Below are positions 31,717-44,678 of a stretch of 64,000 nucleotides of DNA, piece after piece. Every line of letters starts with the position of its first letter. Positions within the stretch are counted from its first letter, which is position 1. Below the pieces are notes generated by a model. It did not search any database and was not told the DNA's origin. It saw nothing but the letters and a program-made list of their open reading frames with translations. The stretch spans positions 992,001-1,056,000 of the forward strand of contig NZ_BSUM01000001.1 in assembly GCF_030161595.1 (NCBI RefSeq), read 5' to 3'. Source of the stretch: Litorihabitans aurantiacus. GTDB taxonomy: Bacteria > Actinomycetota > Actinomycetes > Actinomycetales > Beutenbergiaceae. The position numbers and the translations under genes were made by a program.

Positions 31717-33051
31717 ATGCGCAGATCAACCATCACGGCCGCCCTCGCCACGGCGGCCCTGCTGCTCACGGCGTGCGGCGGGGGAGGTGGCGGCACCGAC
31801 GAGACCGCCACGGGCGGAACTGACGAGACCTCTGCCGAGGAGGAGACCTCCGCCGCCGAGAGCGAGGGCGAGGAGGAGGCGCCCGTCCGCGGCGACCAGG
31901 ACCTCGTGATCTGGACGGACGACGTCAAGTTCGACGCCGTCACCGCCGCCGCGGAGGCGTTCGGCGAGGCGAACGGCATCTCGGTCGGTGTGCAGGCGAT
32001 CGTCAACACCCGCACCGACTTCATCACGGCCAACGAGGCGGGCAACGGCCCCGACGTCCTCGTCGGCGCGCACGACTGGATCGGCCAGCTCGTCTCCAAC
32101 GGCGCCATCGACCCGCTCCAGATCTCGGGCGACTCCCTCAGCGGGTACGCGGACCGCGCCGTCTCCGCCGTGACCTACAACGGCCAGCTCTACGGCGTCC
32201 CCTACGGCGTCGAGTCCCTCGTGCTGTACTGCAACACCGAGTACGCGCCCGACACCTACGCCACGATCGACGACGCCATCGCCGCCGGTCAGGCGGCCAA
32301 GGACGCCGGTCAGGTGGACTCGGCCCTCAACATCCCGCAGGGCGTCGACGGCGACCCCTACAACATGCAGCCGCTCTACACCTCGGCCGGCGGCTACCTC
32401 TTCGGCGTCACGGCCGACGGCACCCCCGACCCCGCCGACCTCGGCGTCGGCACCGAGGCCGGCCAGGCCGCCGCCGCCAAGCTCGCCACCCTGGGCTCCT
32501 CCGGGTCGGGTGTCCTCTCGACCGCGATCTCCGGCGACAACGCGATCGCGCTGTTCGCGGACGGCCGCGCCGCGTGCCTCATCTCCGGCCCCTGGGCCCT
32601 CGGTGACGTGACCACCGGCCTCGGTGCCGACGGCTTCACCGTGCAGCCGATCCCCGGGTTCGCCGACGGCGGCCCCGCCGTCCCGTTCATGGGCGCGCAG
32701 GCGTTCTACGTGGCCTCGAACGGCGCGAACAAGAGCTTCGCGCAGGCGTTCGTGACCGGCACCACCGGTGGTTCCCTCAACACCGAGGAGACCATGCAGA
32801 TCCTGTTCGACAACGCGAACCTGCCGCCGGCGATGACGTCGGTGCGCGAGACCGCCGCGGCGGCCGACCCGCTGGTCGGCGTGTTCGGCGACGCGGCCGA
32901 CCAGGCCCAGCCCATGCCGGCCATCCCCGCCATGGACCAGGTCTGGACGCCGCTCGGCCAGGCCTACGCCGCGATCATCGGCGGCGCCGACCCGGCGGCC
33001 ACCATGGTGACTGCGGGCGAGACCATCAGCTCGGCGATCGCCAGCTCCTGA
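31717..33051 (+). CDS. malE: Maltodextrin-type ABC transporter substrate-binding lipoprotein
   Basis: A 444-residue family 1 extracellular solute-binding protein. The signal peptide ends in the lipobox LLLTAC, followed by a Gly/Thr/Glu-rich tether of about 40 residues. The mature part has DLVIWTDDVKFDAVTAAAEAFGEANGI, GPDVLVGAHDWIGQLVSNGAIDPL and LYGVPYGVESLVLYCNTE, close to the MalE/cyclodextrin-binding group. It leads malE-malF-malG-GH13, so linear alpha-glucans are the probable ligands. Confidence 0.92.
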   Translation: MRRSTITAALATAALLLTACGGGGGGTDETATGGTDETSAEEETSAAESEGEEEAPVRGDQDLVIWTDDVKFDAVTAAAEAFGEANGISVGVQAIVNTRTDFITANEAGNGPDVLVGAHDWIGQLVSNGAIDPLQISGDSLSGYADRAVSAVTYNGQLYGVPYGVESLVLYCNTEYAPDTYATIDDAIAAGQAAKDAGQVDSALNIPQGVDGDPYNMQPLYTSAGGYLFGVTADGTPDPADLGVGTEAGQAAAAKLATLGSSGSGVLSTAISGDNAIALFADGRAACLISGPWALGDVTTGLGADGFTVQPIPGFADGGPAVPFMGAQAFYVASNGANKSFAQAFVTGTTGGSLNTEETMQILFDNANLPPAMTSVRETAAAADPLVGVFGDAADQAQPMPAIPAMDQVWTPLGQAYAAIIGGADPAATMVTAGETISSAIASS

Positions 33052-33056
33052 CGCGA

Positions 33057-33095
33057 CTCCCGGGGTCCGCCGCCAGCGCGGCCGGGCCCCGGGAG
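33057..33095 (+). promoter_or_regulatory. Hairpin between malE and malF
   Basis: CTCCCGGGG (33057-33065) pairs with CCCCGGGAG (33087-33095), and two further pairs extend the stem. It lies just after the malE stop. Such structures often protect the binding-protein message or reduce read-through so that the lipoprotein exceeds the permeases. Confidence 0.6.
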
Positions 33096-33153
33096 CGCCC
33101 ACGTCCGCACCGCAGCGGACCGGCCCACCCTCGTCACCACCCGGGAGCGTCTC

Positions 33154-34787
33154 GTGACCCAGACCCTCACGCCCACGCCGCAGCGTCGCGACGTCGGCCC
33201 GCCGCGCCGTCGGCACCCCCTCACGATCGACGCCCGCACCTCGGGCGGCCTGATCGTCAAGATCGTCAGCCTCGGGCTCGTGCTGGCCCTGGCCATCGCC
33301 CTCACGCCGACCCTCGTGGCGACGGCGAACTGGGCCTTCCTCGCCCTGCTGTGGGCGACGGTCCTCGTCGTCGTCGCGGTCTACCTCACCGGTCGCGTCG
33401 TCCCGGCCAAGTACCTGCTGCCCGGCGTCCTCATGCTGGTGCTGTTCCTCATCTACCCGATCGTGCTGACGTTCCAGCTCTCGACGACGAACTACAGCGA
33501 CGGCACGCGATCCAGCAAGGACGCGGCGATCGCGCGCATCGTGGGCACGTCCGCCGTCCAGGTCGAGGGCGGCGCGGTCTACTCCCTCGTCGTCGGAACG
33601 CAGGGCGCGACGACCACCGGCCCGTTCGAGATGCTGCTGGTCGACGCCGCCACCGAGCAGGCGTTCGTGGGCTCGGAGGAGGAGGGCCTCACCGAGCTCC
33701 CCGCCGACGCCGTCACGATCGAGGCCGGCACGATCACGGCCGCCGACGGGTACACGATCCTCACCCGCCAGGAGCAGAACGACCTCAGCGGGTCGGGTCA
33801 GCCTCTCGACGGCTTCGCCGTCCCGGTCGACGACGACACGGTCATCAAGGCCCAGGGCTTCCAGGCGATCGAGATGCGCACGCCGCTGATCTACGACGAG
33901 GACGCGGACACGATCACTAACGACGACACGGGAGTCGTCTACACGGCCGAGCGCGCACCGTCGGGTGACCGCTCCTACTTCGTGGACCCCGACGGTCAGC
34001 GCCTGGCGACCCAGTCGTGGTCGGAGAACGTGGGGCTGTTCAACTTCGAGCGCGTCTTCTCCGACCAGCGGATCACGGGCCCGTTCATCTCGATCCTCGG
34101 CTGGACCATCGTCTTCGCCGTCGGGTCGGTCGGCAGCACGTTCCTGCTCGGCCTGTTCCTGGCGACCACGCTCAACGAGACCCGGATGCGGGGCCAGCGC
34201 GCCTTCCGGTCGTTCCTGATCATGCCGTACGCGATTCCCGGGTTCATCTCGCTCATGGTCTGGGCGGGGTTCTGGAACAGGGACTACGGGCTCGTCAACG
34301 ACATGCTCGGCACGGGGATCGACTGGTTCGGGGACGCGACGTGGGCGAAGGTCGCGGTGCTCCTGACGAACCTCTGGATGGGGTTCCCGTACATGTTCCT
34401 CATCTGCACGGGCGCCCTGCAGTCGATCCCCTCCGACCTGAAGGAGGCCGCGGCGATCGACGGCGCGACCGGCTTCGGCCAGTTCCGGCGCGTGGTCTTC
34501 CCCTCCTGCTCGTCTCGACGGCGCCGCTGCTCGTGTCCTCGTTCGCGTTCAACTTCAACAACTTCAACGCGATCCAGCTGCTCACGGAGGGCGGCCCGTT
34601 CACGCCCGACAACCCGACGGCGGGCGGCACCGACATCCTCATCAGCTACACCTACCGGCTCGCGTTCGGCAGCGGCGGGTCGCAGATCGGTTTCGCCTCG
34701 GCCGTCTCGGTGCTGCTGTTCGTCCTCACGGGCGTGCTCGCCGCCATCCAGTTCCGCGGGACCCGCAAGCTCGAGGAGATGAGCTGA
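33154..34787 (+). CDS. malF: Maltodextrin ABC transporter permease MalF (one frame break)
   Basis: About 544 residues with an N-terminal cytoplasmic extension and at least eight membrane helices. A large extracytoplasmic loop (about residues 110-300) follows the third helix, as in enterobacterial MalF. The ATPase-coupling EAA loop reads KEAAAIDGATGFGQFRRVVF. The break at the C4 run 34500-34503 is repaired by one base to give FPLLLVSTAPLLVSSFAFNFNNF, the expected MalF sequence. GTG 33154 follows GGGAG. Confidence 0.92.
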
Positions 34788-34788
34788 C

Positions 34789-35768
34789 ATGACCTCCGCA
34801 CCCGATCCTCTGGCGGCGACCGTGGCGACCACCGCCGTCGTCAAGCCCCCGCCGACCCCGAGGCGCGCCGCCTCGGCCGCCGTCGACCGCCGAAGGGCGC
34901 CCCGGCCGACAGGCTGCGGGGCGCGCGCTGGTGGCGCCAGCTCTCCTGGCGCTACCTCGTGGGCGTGCTGGCGTGCATCTACGCCGTCATCCCGATCCTG
35001 TACATCGTCTCGGCGGCGCTGAACCCGATCGGCTCGGTCGCCTCGACCGACCTCATCCCGCGCGTCATCAGCTTCGTCAACTTCGAGCAGCTGTGGAGCA
35101 ACCCCTCGCGGCCCTTCTTCCGGTGGGCGCTCAACACGGTGGTCGTGGCGGCCGTGGTCGTGCTGGTGCAGCTCCTTTTCAGCTGCTTCGCCGCCTACGC
35201 GTTCTCGCGCTTCCGCTTCCGCGGCCGTCGCGCCGGGCTGCTCTCGCTCCTGCTGATCCTGATGTTCCCGCAGATCCTCGTCACGGTCGCGCTGTTCCAG
35301 ATGTTCAGCGTGGTGGGTGAGGTGCTGCCGGCCTTCGGCCTCGACAGCCTCGCGGGCTACATCCTCATCATGCTCGGCGGCTCGCTCGGGCAGGTCTACC
35401 TGATCAAGGGCTTCTTCGACACGGTCCCGATCGAGCTGGACGAGGCCGCCAAGATCGACGGCGCCGGCCACTTCCAGGTGTTCGTGCGCATTCTGCTGCC
35501 GCTGCTGCAGTCCATCCTCGTGATCTCCGGGCTGCTGGTCTTCGTCGGGGTGATCGGAGAGTTCCTGCTGGCCTCGATCTTCCTGCGCTCCACGGACGTC
35601 AAGACCATCGCCGTCGGCATGCAGGGCGTGCTGGCGGCGGACCAGTCCAACAACCTGGGCTGGTTCGCGGCCGGCTCGGTGGTCATCGCCGTGCCGATCA
35701 TCCTGCTGTTCCAGTACCTGCAGCGCTACATCATCGGCGGCATCACCTCGGGCGCCGTGAAGGGATGA
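34789..35768 (+). CDS. malG: Maltodextrin ABC transporter permease MalG (one frame break)
   Basis: About 326 residues, six membrane helices, EAA loop DEAAKIDGAGHFQVFVRILLPLL, and the typical end LQRYIIGGITSGAVKG. ATG 34789 lies one base after the malF stop. The first ~30 codons and the remainder are in different frames; one base is missing somewhere in 34870-34890, giving PKGAPADRLRGARWWRQLSWRYLVG before the first helix. The stop overlaps the GH13 start by four bases. Confidence 0.92.
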
Positions 35769-37690
35769 GCCGCCCCGACCTGCGCGATCCCCACCACGAC
35801 GGTTCCGCCCGCTTCGTCGATCCCGGTCCGTACCGGCTCGGCGGCACGGCGGGTCTGCGCGTGCTGGTGCCCGACCTCGCCGACGGCCGCGACGGCGCCG
35901 ACCGCGTGGTCCTGCGCTCGTTGCGCGACGGCGAGCCCGCCCTCACCCCGGCACGCGCCGGTGGGCGCACCGCGGGCGGGCGCTGGTGGCACGTGGCGCT
36001 GCCGCTGACCAACCCCGTCACGAGCTACCGGTTCTTCCTCGGCGGTCCGGACGGCGCCTACCGCTGGCTCAACGCCGAGGGCGTGCACGCGCGCGACACC
36101 TCCGACGGTGCCGACTTCCTCCTGCGGGTCGACCACGCACCGCCGGACTGGGTGGCCGACGAGGTCGCCTACCAGATCTTCCCCGACCGGTTCGCGCGGT
36201 CCTCGCCGGACACCGCGCCGCCCGCGTGGGCGCGCGAGGCGGCGTGGGACGAGCCCGTCATCGGCAGCGGCCCCGGCGTCGAGCGCCAGTGGTACGGCGG
36301 CGATCTCGACGGCGTGGCCGCCCACCTCGACCACGTCGTCGCGCTCGGCGCGGGGGTGCTCTACCTGACGCCGATGTTCGAGGGCCGGTCCAACCACCGC
36401 TACGACGCCGTCACGTTCGACCGCATCGACCCCGCCCTGGGCGGGGACGACGCGCTGCTGCGTCTCATCGCCGCGGCCCACGCCCGCGGCCTGCGCGTGC
36501 TCGGCGACCTCACCACGAACCACACCGGTCGCGAGCACGAGTGGTTCCTCGCGGCCCAGGCGGAGGCCGACTCACCCGAGGCGGCCTTCTACTCCTTCAC
36601 GGAGCACCCGCACGAGTACGTCTCCTGGCTCGACGTCCCCTCGCTGCCCAAGCTCGACCACACGAGCACCGAGCTGCGGCGGCGCCTGTACCGGGGCGCG
36701 GACTCCGTCGTCGGGCGCTGGACGGCCGCCGGCCTGGACGGCTGGCGCATCGACGTCGCGAACATGACCGGGCGGCTCGGCGCGGACGACCTCACCCACG
36801 AGGTCGCGCGCGAGATCCGCGCGACCATGCACGCCGTCGACCCCGACGCGTGGCTGCTGGCCGAGCACGGGCACGACGCCGGCGCCGACCTGAGCGGCGA
36901 CGGCTGGGACGGGACCATGGACTACCAGGGCTTCACCCGCCCGCTGTGGACGTGGCTCAACGGGGGAGCGCCGGGCGCGGGCACGGGTGGGAGCGACGCC
37001 GTCGAGCACGGCCTGCACTTCCTCGGGCTGCCGGTCGACATCCCCGTGCTGCCCGCGCACGCGATCACGCGCACGATGCGCGAGGTGCACGCGGCCATGC
37101 CGTGGTCCGCCCTGGCGGCGTCCACGCTGCACCTCAGCTCGCACGACACGCCACGGTTCCGCACCGTGGCCGGCGGTGGCGTCAAGGGCGGGGTCGACCA
37201 CGACGGCGCTGGTCGCGACCTGCACCTGCTGGCGCTCGCGCTGCAGATGACGATGCCCGGTGTGCCCTCGGTCTTCGCGGGCGACGAGATCGGGCTGACC
37301 GGGACGAACGGTGAGCACGCGCGCACACCGTTCCCCTGGGACCCGGCCGCGTGGGACGGCGCGACCTGGGAGGACTACCGGGCGTGGATCGCGCTGCGCC
37401 GCGAGCACGTGGCGCTGCGGCGCGGGGGCCTGCGGTGGGCGCACGTCGGGGTCGACTCGCTCACGTATCTGCGCGAGCACGCCGAGCAGCGGCTGCTGGT
37501 GCACGTCGCGCGCGCCGACGGCGAGGACGTCCGGCTGCCGCTGGAACTCCTCGGCGGGGCGGAGCCGACCGTGCTGCGCGGTGAGGCGCCCCGGGTGGCG
37601 GGCGACGCCGTCGTGCTCCCGGCCCGCCGCGGCGCGCTCGTGTGGGAGCTCGCCCTCGACGCGGGGTGGGGCGCCGCCGCCCCGCCCTGA
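35765..37690 (+). CDS. GH13 alpha-glucan hydrolase (neopullulanase/maltodextrin glucosidase type)
   Basis: A 641-residue cytoplasmic enzyme with no signal peptide, hence acting on imported maltodextrin. An N-terminal beta-sandwich (about 1-125) precedes the barrel. GH13 regions visible: GDLTTNHTG, GWRIDVAN (nucleophile Asp), WLLAEHGH (acid Glu) and SSHDTPR (third Asp). The start overlaps the malG stop, so transport and breakdown are co-translated. Confidence 0.92.
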   Translation: MSRPDLRDPHHDGSARFVDPGPYRLGGTAGLRVLVPDLADGRDGADRVVLRSLRDGEPALTPARAGGRTAGGRWWHVALPLTNPVTSYRFFLGGPDGAYRWLNAEGVHARDTSDGADFLLRVDHAPPDWVADEVAYQIFPDRFARSSPDTAPPAWAREAAWDEPVIGSGPGVERQWYGGDLDGVAAHLDHVVALGAGVLYLTPMFEGRSNHRYDAVTFDRIDPALGGDDALLRLIAAAHARGLRVLGDLTTNHTGREHEWFLAAQAEADSPEAAFYSFTEHPHEYVSWLDVPSLPKLDHTSTELRRRLYRGADSVVGRWTAAGLDGWRIDVANMTGRLGADDLTHEVAREIRATMHAVDPDAWLLAEHGHDAGADLSGDGWDGTMDYQGFTRPLWTWLNGGAPGAGTGGSDAVEHGLHFLGLPVDIPVLPAHAITRTMREVHAAMPWSALAASTLHLSSHDTPRFRTVAGGGVKGGVDHDGAGRDLHLLALALQMTMPGVPSVFAGDEIGLTGTNGEHARTPFPWDPAAWDGATWEDYRAWIALRREHVALRRGGLRWAHVGVDSLTYLREHAEQRLLVHVARADGEDVRLPLELLGGAEPTVLRGEAPRVAGDAVVLPARRGALVWELALDAGWGAAAPP

Positions 37691-37714
37691 CCGGGCCGGC
37701 GGCGCCCGCCCGAC

Positions 37715-41323
<3,609 letters not shown>

Positions 41324-41328
<5 letters not shown>

Positions 41329-41585
41329 CGGCGGGCGCGACCCGGGCGGTTCGGCGGCGTCGTCGCCCTCGCTCACAGCGGCTGGGGCCTCGCGCACAGC
41401 GGCTGGCCGCGGGATCGCCAGGGAGATCCGAGCGTCGCCGCTGGTCAGAGCATTGCGCTCGACGGCGCGCACCCCACCAGCCGCTGTGGGCGAGACGCAG
41501 CCGCTCCCAGCGAGGACGGTCGGGCGGTGACGGCGCCCGCCAGGGCCCGCTCGCCCCGGCCCTGACGGCAGGCGCGACCCGGGCG
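41324..41585. repeat. Inverted-arm repeat element flanked by 25-bp direct repeats
   Basis: A 25-base sequence containing the dgt stop (41324-41348) recurs with one mismatch at 41561-41585. Between them lies an element with imperfect inverted arms (about 41371-41405 and 41477-41514) built on AGCGGCTGG and CCAGCCGCTGTG. The same arms occur at 60764-60910. No gene is seen here. Confidence 0.85.
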
Positions 41586-41598
41586 TAGCGTGGATCAC

Positions 41599-42390
41599 AT
41601 GACCGCGATCCGCATCGGAGTCCAGCTCCAGCCGCAGCACGCCACCTACGCCCAGCTCCGCGAGGCCGTCCTGCGCTCGGAGGAGGCCGGCGTCGACGTC
41701 ATCTTCAACTGGGACCACTTCTTCCCGCTCAGCGGTGAGCCCGACGGCCTGCACTACGAGTGCTGGACCATGCTCGGCGCCTGGGCCGAGCAGACCGAGC
41801 GCGCGGAGATCGGCGCCCTCGTGAGCTGCAACAGCTACCGCAACCCCGAGCTGCTGGCCGACATGGCCCGCACGGTCGACCACATCTCGAACGGCCGGCT
41901 CATCCTCGGCATCGGGGCCGGCTGGTTCGAGCGCGACTACGACGAGTACGGCTACGAGTTCGGCACGGCCGGCAGCCGGATCGCCGACCTCGGCCGGGCG
42001 CTCCCGCGCATCAAGGAGCGCTGGTCGAAGCTCAACCCCGCGCCCGTGCGCGAGATCCCGATCATGATCGGCGGCTCCGGCCCGCGCAAGACGCTGCGCC
42101 TGGTCGCCGAGCACGCCGACGTGTGGCACTCCTTCGGCGACGCCGACGCGCTGCGCGAGCGCTCGGCGCTCCTGACCGAGCACGCCGCCGCCGTCGGGCG
42201 CGACGACGCGGCGGTCGAGCGGTCGGTCGGGGTCGGCAAGGAGCCCGAGGAGATCGGCGAGGAGCTGCTGGCGGCAGGCGCCACCTTCTTCACGGTCAGC
42301 ACCGGCGGGCCGGAGTACGACCTGGAGCTGACGAAGCGGTGGATCGCGTGGCGCGACGACCGCAATGCCCGCGATCCCCAGGAGGGGTGA
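41599..42390 (+). CDS. LLM-class F420-dependent oxidoreductase
   Basis: A 263-residue luciferase-like TIM-barrel protein. Motifs are IFNWDHFFPL, ARTVDHISNGRLILGIGAGW and PIMIGGSGPRKTLRLVAEHAD, characteristic of the F420-binding branch. The substrate is unknown. ATG 41599 is preferred over GTG 41590 because TAGCGT lies seven bases upstream of it, giving a leaderless message. Confidence 0.88.
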   Translation: MTAIRIGVQLQPQHATYAQLREAVLRSEEAGVDVIFNWDHFFPLSGEPDGLHYECWTMLGAWAEQTERAEIGALVSCNSYRNPELLADMARTVDHISNGRLILGIGAGWFERDYDEYGYEFGTAGSRIADLGRALPRIKERWSKLNPAPVREIPIMIGGSGPRKTLRLVAEHADVWHSFGDADALRERSALLTEHAAAVGRDDAAVERSVGVGKEPEEIGEELLAAGATFFTVSTGGPEYDLELTKRWIAWRDDRNARDPQEG

Positions 42391-42432
42391 CACGGGGCGG
42401 TCCCGCGCCCGCCCGGACCTAGACTCGGGGGC

Positions 42433-44427
42433 ATGGCCCTCCTCCACCGTGACTCGATCGCGGCGGTGCGGGAGACGGCCAAGATCGAGGAGGTCGTCGG
42501 CGAGCACGTGGCGCTGAAGAGCGCCGGGGTCGGCTCGATGAAGGGCCTGTGCCCGTTCCACGACGAGCGCACCCCCTCCTTCCACGTTCGCCCGCCCGTC
42601 CAGCTGTGGCACTGCTTCGGCTGCGGCGAGGGCGGCGACGTCATCTCCTTCGTCCAGAAGATCGACCACCTCCCGTTCGCCGAGGCCGTCGAGCGGCTCG
42701 CGGGCCGCTACAACGTCACGCTGCGCTACGAGGAGGACGCGACCGGTGCCCCCTCGCGGCCGCGCGAGGAGCCCGGGAAGCGCCAGCGGCTGGTCGAGGC
42801 GCACCGGGTCGCGGCCGAGTTCTTCGCGCAGCAGCTGACCTCGCCGGAGGCGGGCGCCGCGCGCGCGTTCCTGGCCGAGCGCGGTTTCGACCGCGCGGCG
42901 GCGGCGCACTTCGGTGTCGGATACGCCCCGAAGGGGTGGGACTCGCTGCTGCGCCACCTCCAGGGCCGCGCGTTCACGCAGGCCGAGCTCTCGGCCGCCG
43001 GACTCGTCTCGCAGGGCAACCGCGGCCACTACGACCGCTTCCGTGGCCGCCTGATGTGGCCGATCCGCGACCTCACGGGCGACGTCATCGGCTTCGGCGC
43101 CCGCCGGCTGTACGACGACGACCCCGGCCCCAAGTACCTCAACACCCCCGAGACGCCGATCTACCACAAGGCGCAGGTGCTGTACGGGATCGACCTTGCG
43201 AAGAAGGCGATCTCGCAGGGACGCCAGGTGGTGGTCGTCGAGGGCTACACCGACGTCATGGCCTGTCATCTCGCGGGCATCACGACGGCGGTCGCCACCT
43301 GTGGCACATCGTTCGGCACCGACCACACGCGCATCATCCGGCGGCTGCTGGGCGACTCGCAGACCGGCGCGACGGGCGTCCTGCTGTCCTCGGGACGCGC
43401 CGTCGGCGGCGAGGTCATCTTCACGTTCGACGGCGACGCCGCCGGTCAGAAGGCCGCGATGCGTGCTTTTGACGAGGATCAGCAGTTCGCCGCCCAGACG
43501 TTCGTCTCGGTCTCGAGCGACGGCCTGGACCCGTGCGAGGTGCGCGTCCAGCAGGGCGACGGCGCCGTGCGCAAGCTCATCTCCGACCGCGAGCCGCTCT
43601 TCGAGTTCGCCATCCGCACGGCGCTGTCGGACGTCGACATGGCGACGGCGGAGGGTCGGGTCGCGGGGCTGCGCGTCGCCGCGCCCGTGGTCGCCACCAT
43701 TCGCGACGTCGCGCTGCGGGCCGAGTACGCGCGGCAGCTCGCGGGGTGGGTCCAGATGGAACCGGCCGACGTGCGCCGCGCCGTCACGGACGCGTCGCGG
43801 CGTCGACCGCCGTCGCGCCCGGGGGACTCGGGCGGTCAGCAGCGCGGGGGACCGGGCGGTGGGCGTGACGGCCGGGATCCCCGCCAGGGCGGGGGAGCGG
43901 AGGCGCCGGTGCCGCGCGCCCCGGTCCTCACCGACCCCGTGGCGCGTCTCGAGCGCCAGGTGCTCGAGGTCGCGCTGCAGTTCCCCGCCTTCGCCGCCCC
44001 CGCCGGGTTCGACGCGCTCGATGCGCAGACGTTCCAGGTGCCGAGCCACCGCGCGGTGCACGACGCCCTGCGCGCCGCGGGCGGCGTCGCCGCGCCGGCG
44101 CGGACGACGGTCGAGCTCGGCGGGACCGCCGACGCTCACCGCGCCGCCTCGGCGCGCTGGGTCACCGAGGTGCTCGAGGGCGCGACGGCGACGCTCGCCC
44201 CGCTCGTTCGTGAGATGACCGTGGCGCCGATCCCGGCCGTCGCCGGTGAGATGGAGGGGTACACCCTCGGTGTGGTGACGGCGCTGCGACGGCTGGGTCT
44301 CACGCGGCGGATCGGGGATCTCAAGTCCCACGCGCTCGCGCTGGACCCGGGCGACCCGGACTCGGGCGCGGCGTGGGCACAGGTCTACGCGCTCGAGGAC
44401 GAGCGGCGCCGGCTCAGCGACACCTGA
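42433..44427 (+). CDS. dnaG: DNA primase
   Basis: A 664-residue primase that makes RNA primers at the replication fork. The zinc ribbon is CPFHDERTPSFHV...WHCFGC. The catalytic core has EGYTDVMACHLAGI and FTFDGDAAGQKAA of the TOPRIM fold. The C-terminal region, after a Gly/Arg linker, should bind DnaB. About 17 residues (SQTGATGVLLSSGRAVG, around residues 310-326) are inserted just before the TOPRIM DGD segment relative to the usual form. TAGACT lies seven bases before ATG. Confidence 0.95.
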   Translation: MALLHRDSIAAVRETAKIEEVVGEHVALKSAGVGSMKGLCPFHDERTPSFHVRPPVQLWHCFGCGEGGDVISFVQKIDHLPFAEAVERLAGRYNVTLRYEEDATGAPSRPREEPGKRQRLVEAHRVAAEFFAQQLTSPEAGAARAFLAERGFDRAAAAHFGVGYAPKGWDSLLRHLQGRAFTQAELSAAGLVSQGNRGHYDRFRGRLMWPIRDLTGDVIGFGARRLYDDDPGPKYLNTPETPIYHKAQVLYGIDLAKKAISQGRQVVVVEGYTDVMACHLAGITTAVATCGTSFGTDHTRIIRRLLGDSQTGATGVLLSSGRAVGGEVIFTFDGDAAGQKAAMRAFDEDQQFAAQTFVSVSSDGLDPCEVRVQQGDGAVRKLISDREPLFEFAIRTALSDVDMATAEGRVAGLRVAAPVVATIRDVALRAEYARQLAGWVQMEPADVRRAVTDASRRRPPSRPGDSGGQQRGGPGGGRDGRDPRQGGGAEAPVPRAPVLTDPVARLERQVLEVALQFPAFAAPAGFDALDAQTFQVPSHRAVHDALRAAGGVAAPARTTVELGGTADAHRAASARWVTEVLEGATATLAPLVREMTVAPIPAVAGEMEGYTLGVVTALRRLGLTRRIGDLKSHALALDPGDPDSGAAWAQVYALEDERRRLSDT

Positions 44428-44469
44428 CCGCTCCCGCGTAGGGGTGCGCTCAAGATGACGCGGCCGTGG

Positions 44470-44513
44470 CGCGATCTTGCAACGATCCGCCGGAGGCTCG
44501 TGCAAGGATCGCG
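44470..44513. repeat. Imperfect inverted repeat after dnaG
   Basis: CGCGATCTTGCAACGA (44470-44485) faces TCGTGCAAGGATCGCG (44498-44513). The arms match except for one indel each. It contains the operator-like CGATC-TTGCAA-CGATC. Located between convergent genes; function unknown. Confidence 0.6.
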
Positions 44514-44544
44514 TCAGGATTCATCAGTAGTGACATATCAGCGG

Positions 44545-44560
44545 CTGTGACCGTTTACAG
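44545..44560. promoter_or_regulatory. CTGTGACCGTTTACAG motif (copy 1)
   Basis: A near-palindromic 16-mer found again with one change at 49927-49942. It overlaps TACAGT (44556-44561), a possible -10 box reading toward the terminator at 44575-44631. Possible transcription-factor site. Confidence 0.5.
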
Positions 44561-44574
44561 TGGTTCCCGAAGGT

Positions 44575-44631
44575 CCCCTCGACGTCGCGGCTCTGCCCCC
44601 TGCGCCGCGACGACGAGGGGGCTTTCTCGTT
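44575..44631 (+). terminator. Rho-independent terminator with C-rich loop; possible small RNA end
   Basis: A 17-bp stem with one mismatch (44575-44591 and 44604-44620), a 12-base loop containing CCCCC, and the pyrimidine-rich tail CTTTCTCGTT. It is the clearest factor-independent terminator here. It lies about 150 bases after dnaG, and possible promoter elements precede it, so it may end a short independent RNA as well as dnaG read-through. Confidence 0.8.
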
Positions 44632-44678
44632 CCCGGGCGCGGCCGGCCACCGCCGGCTGGTGGCCGGTGCGCGGACGG

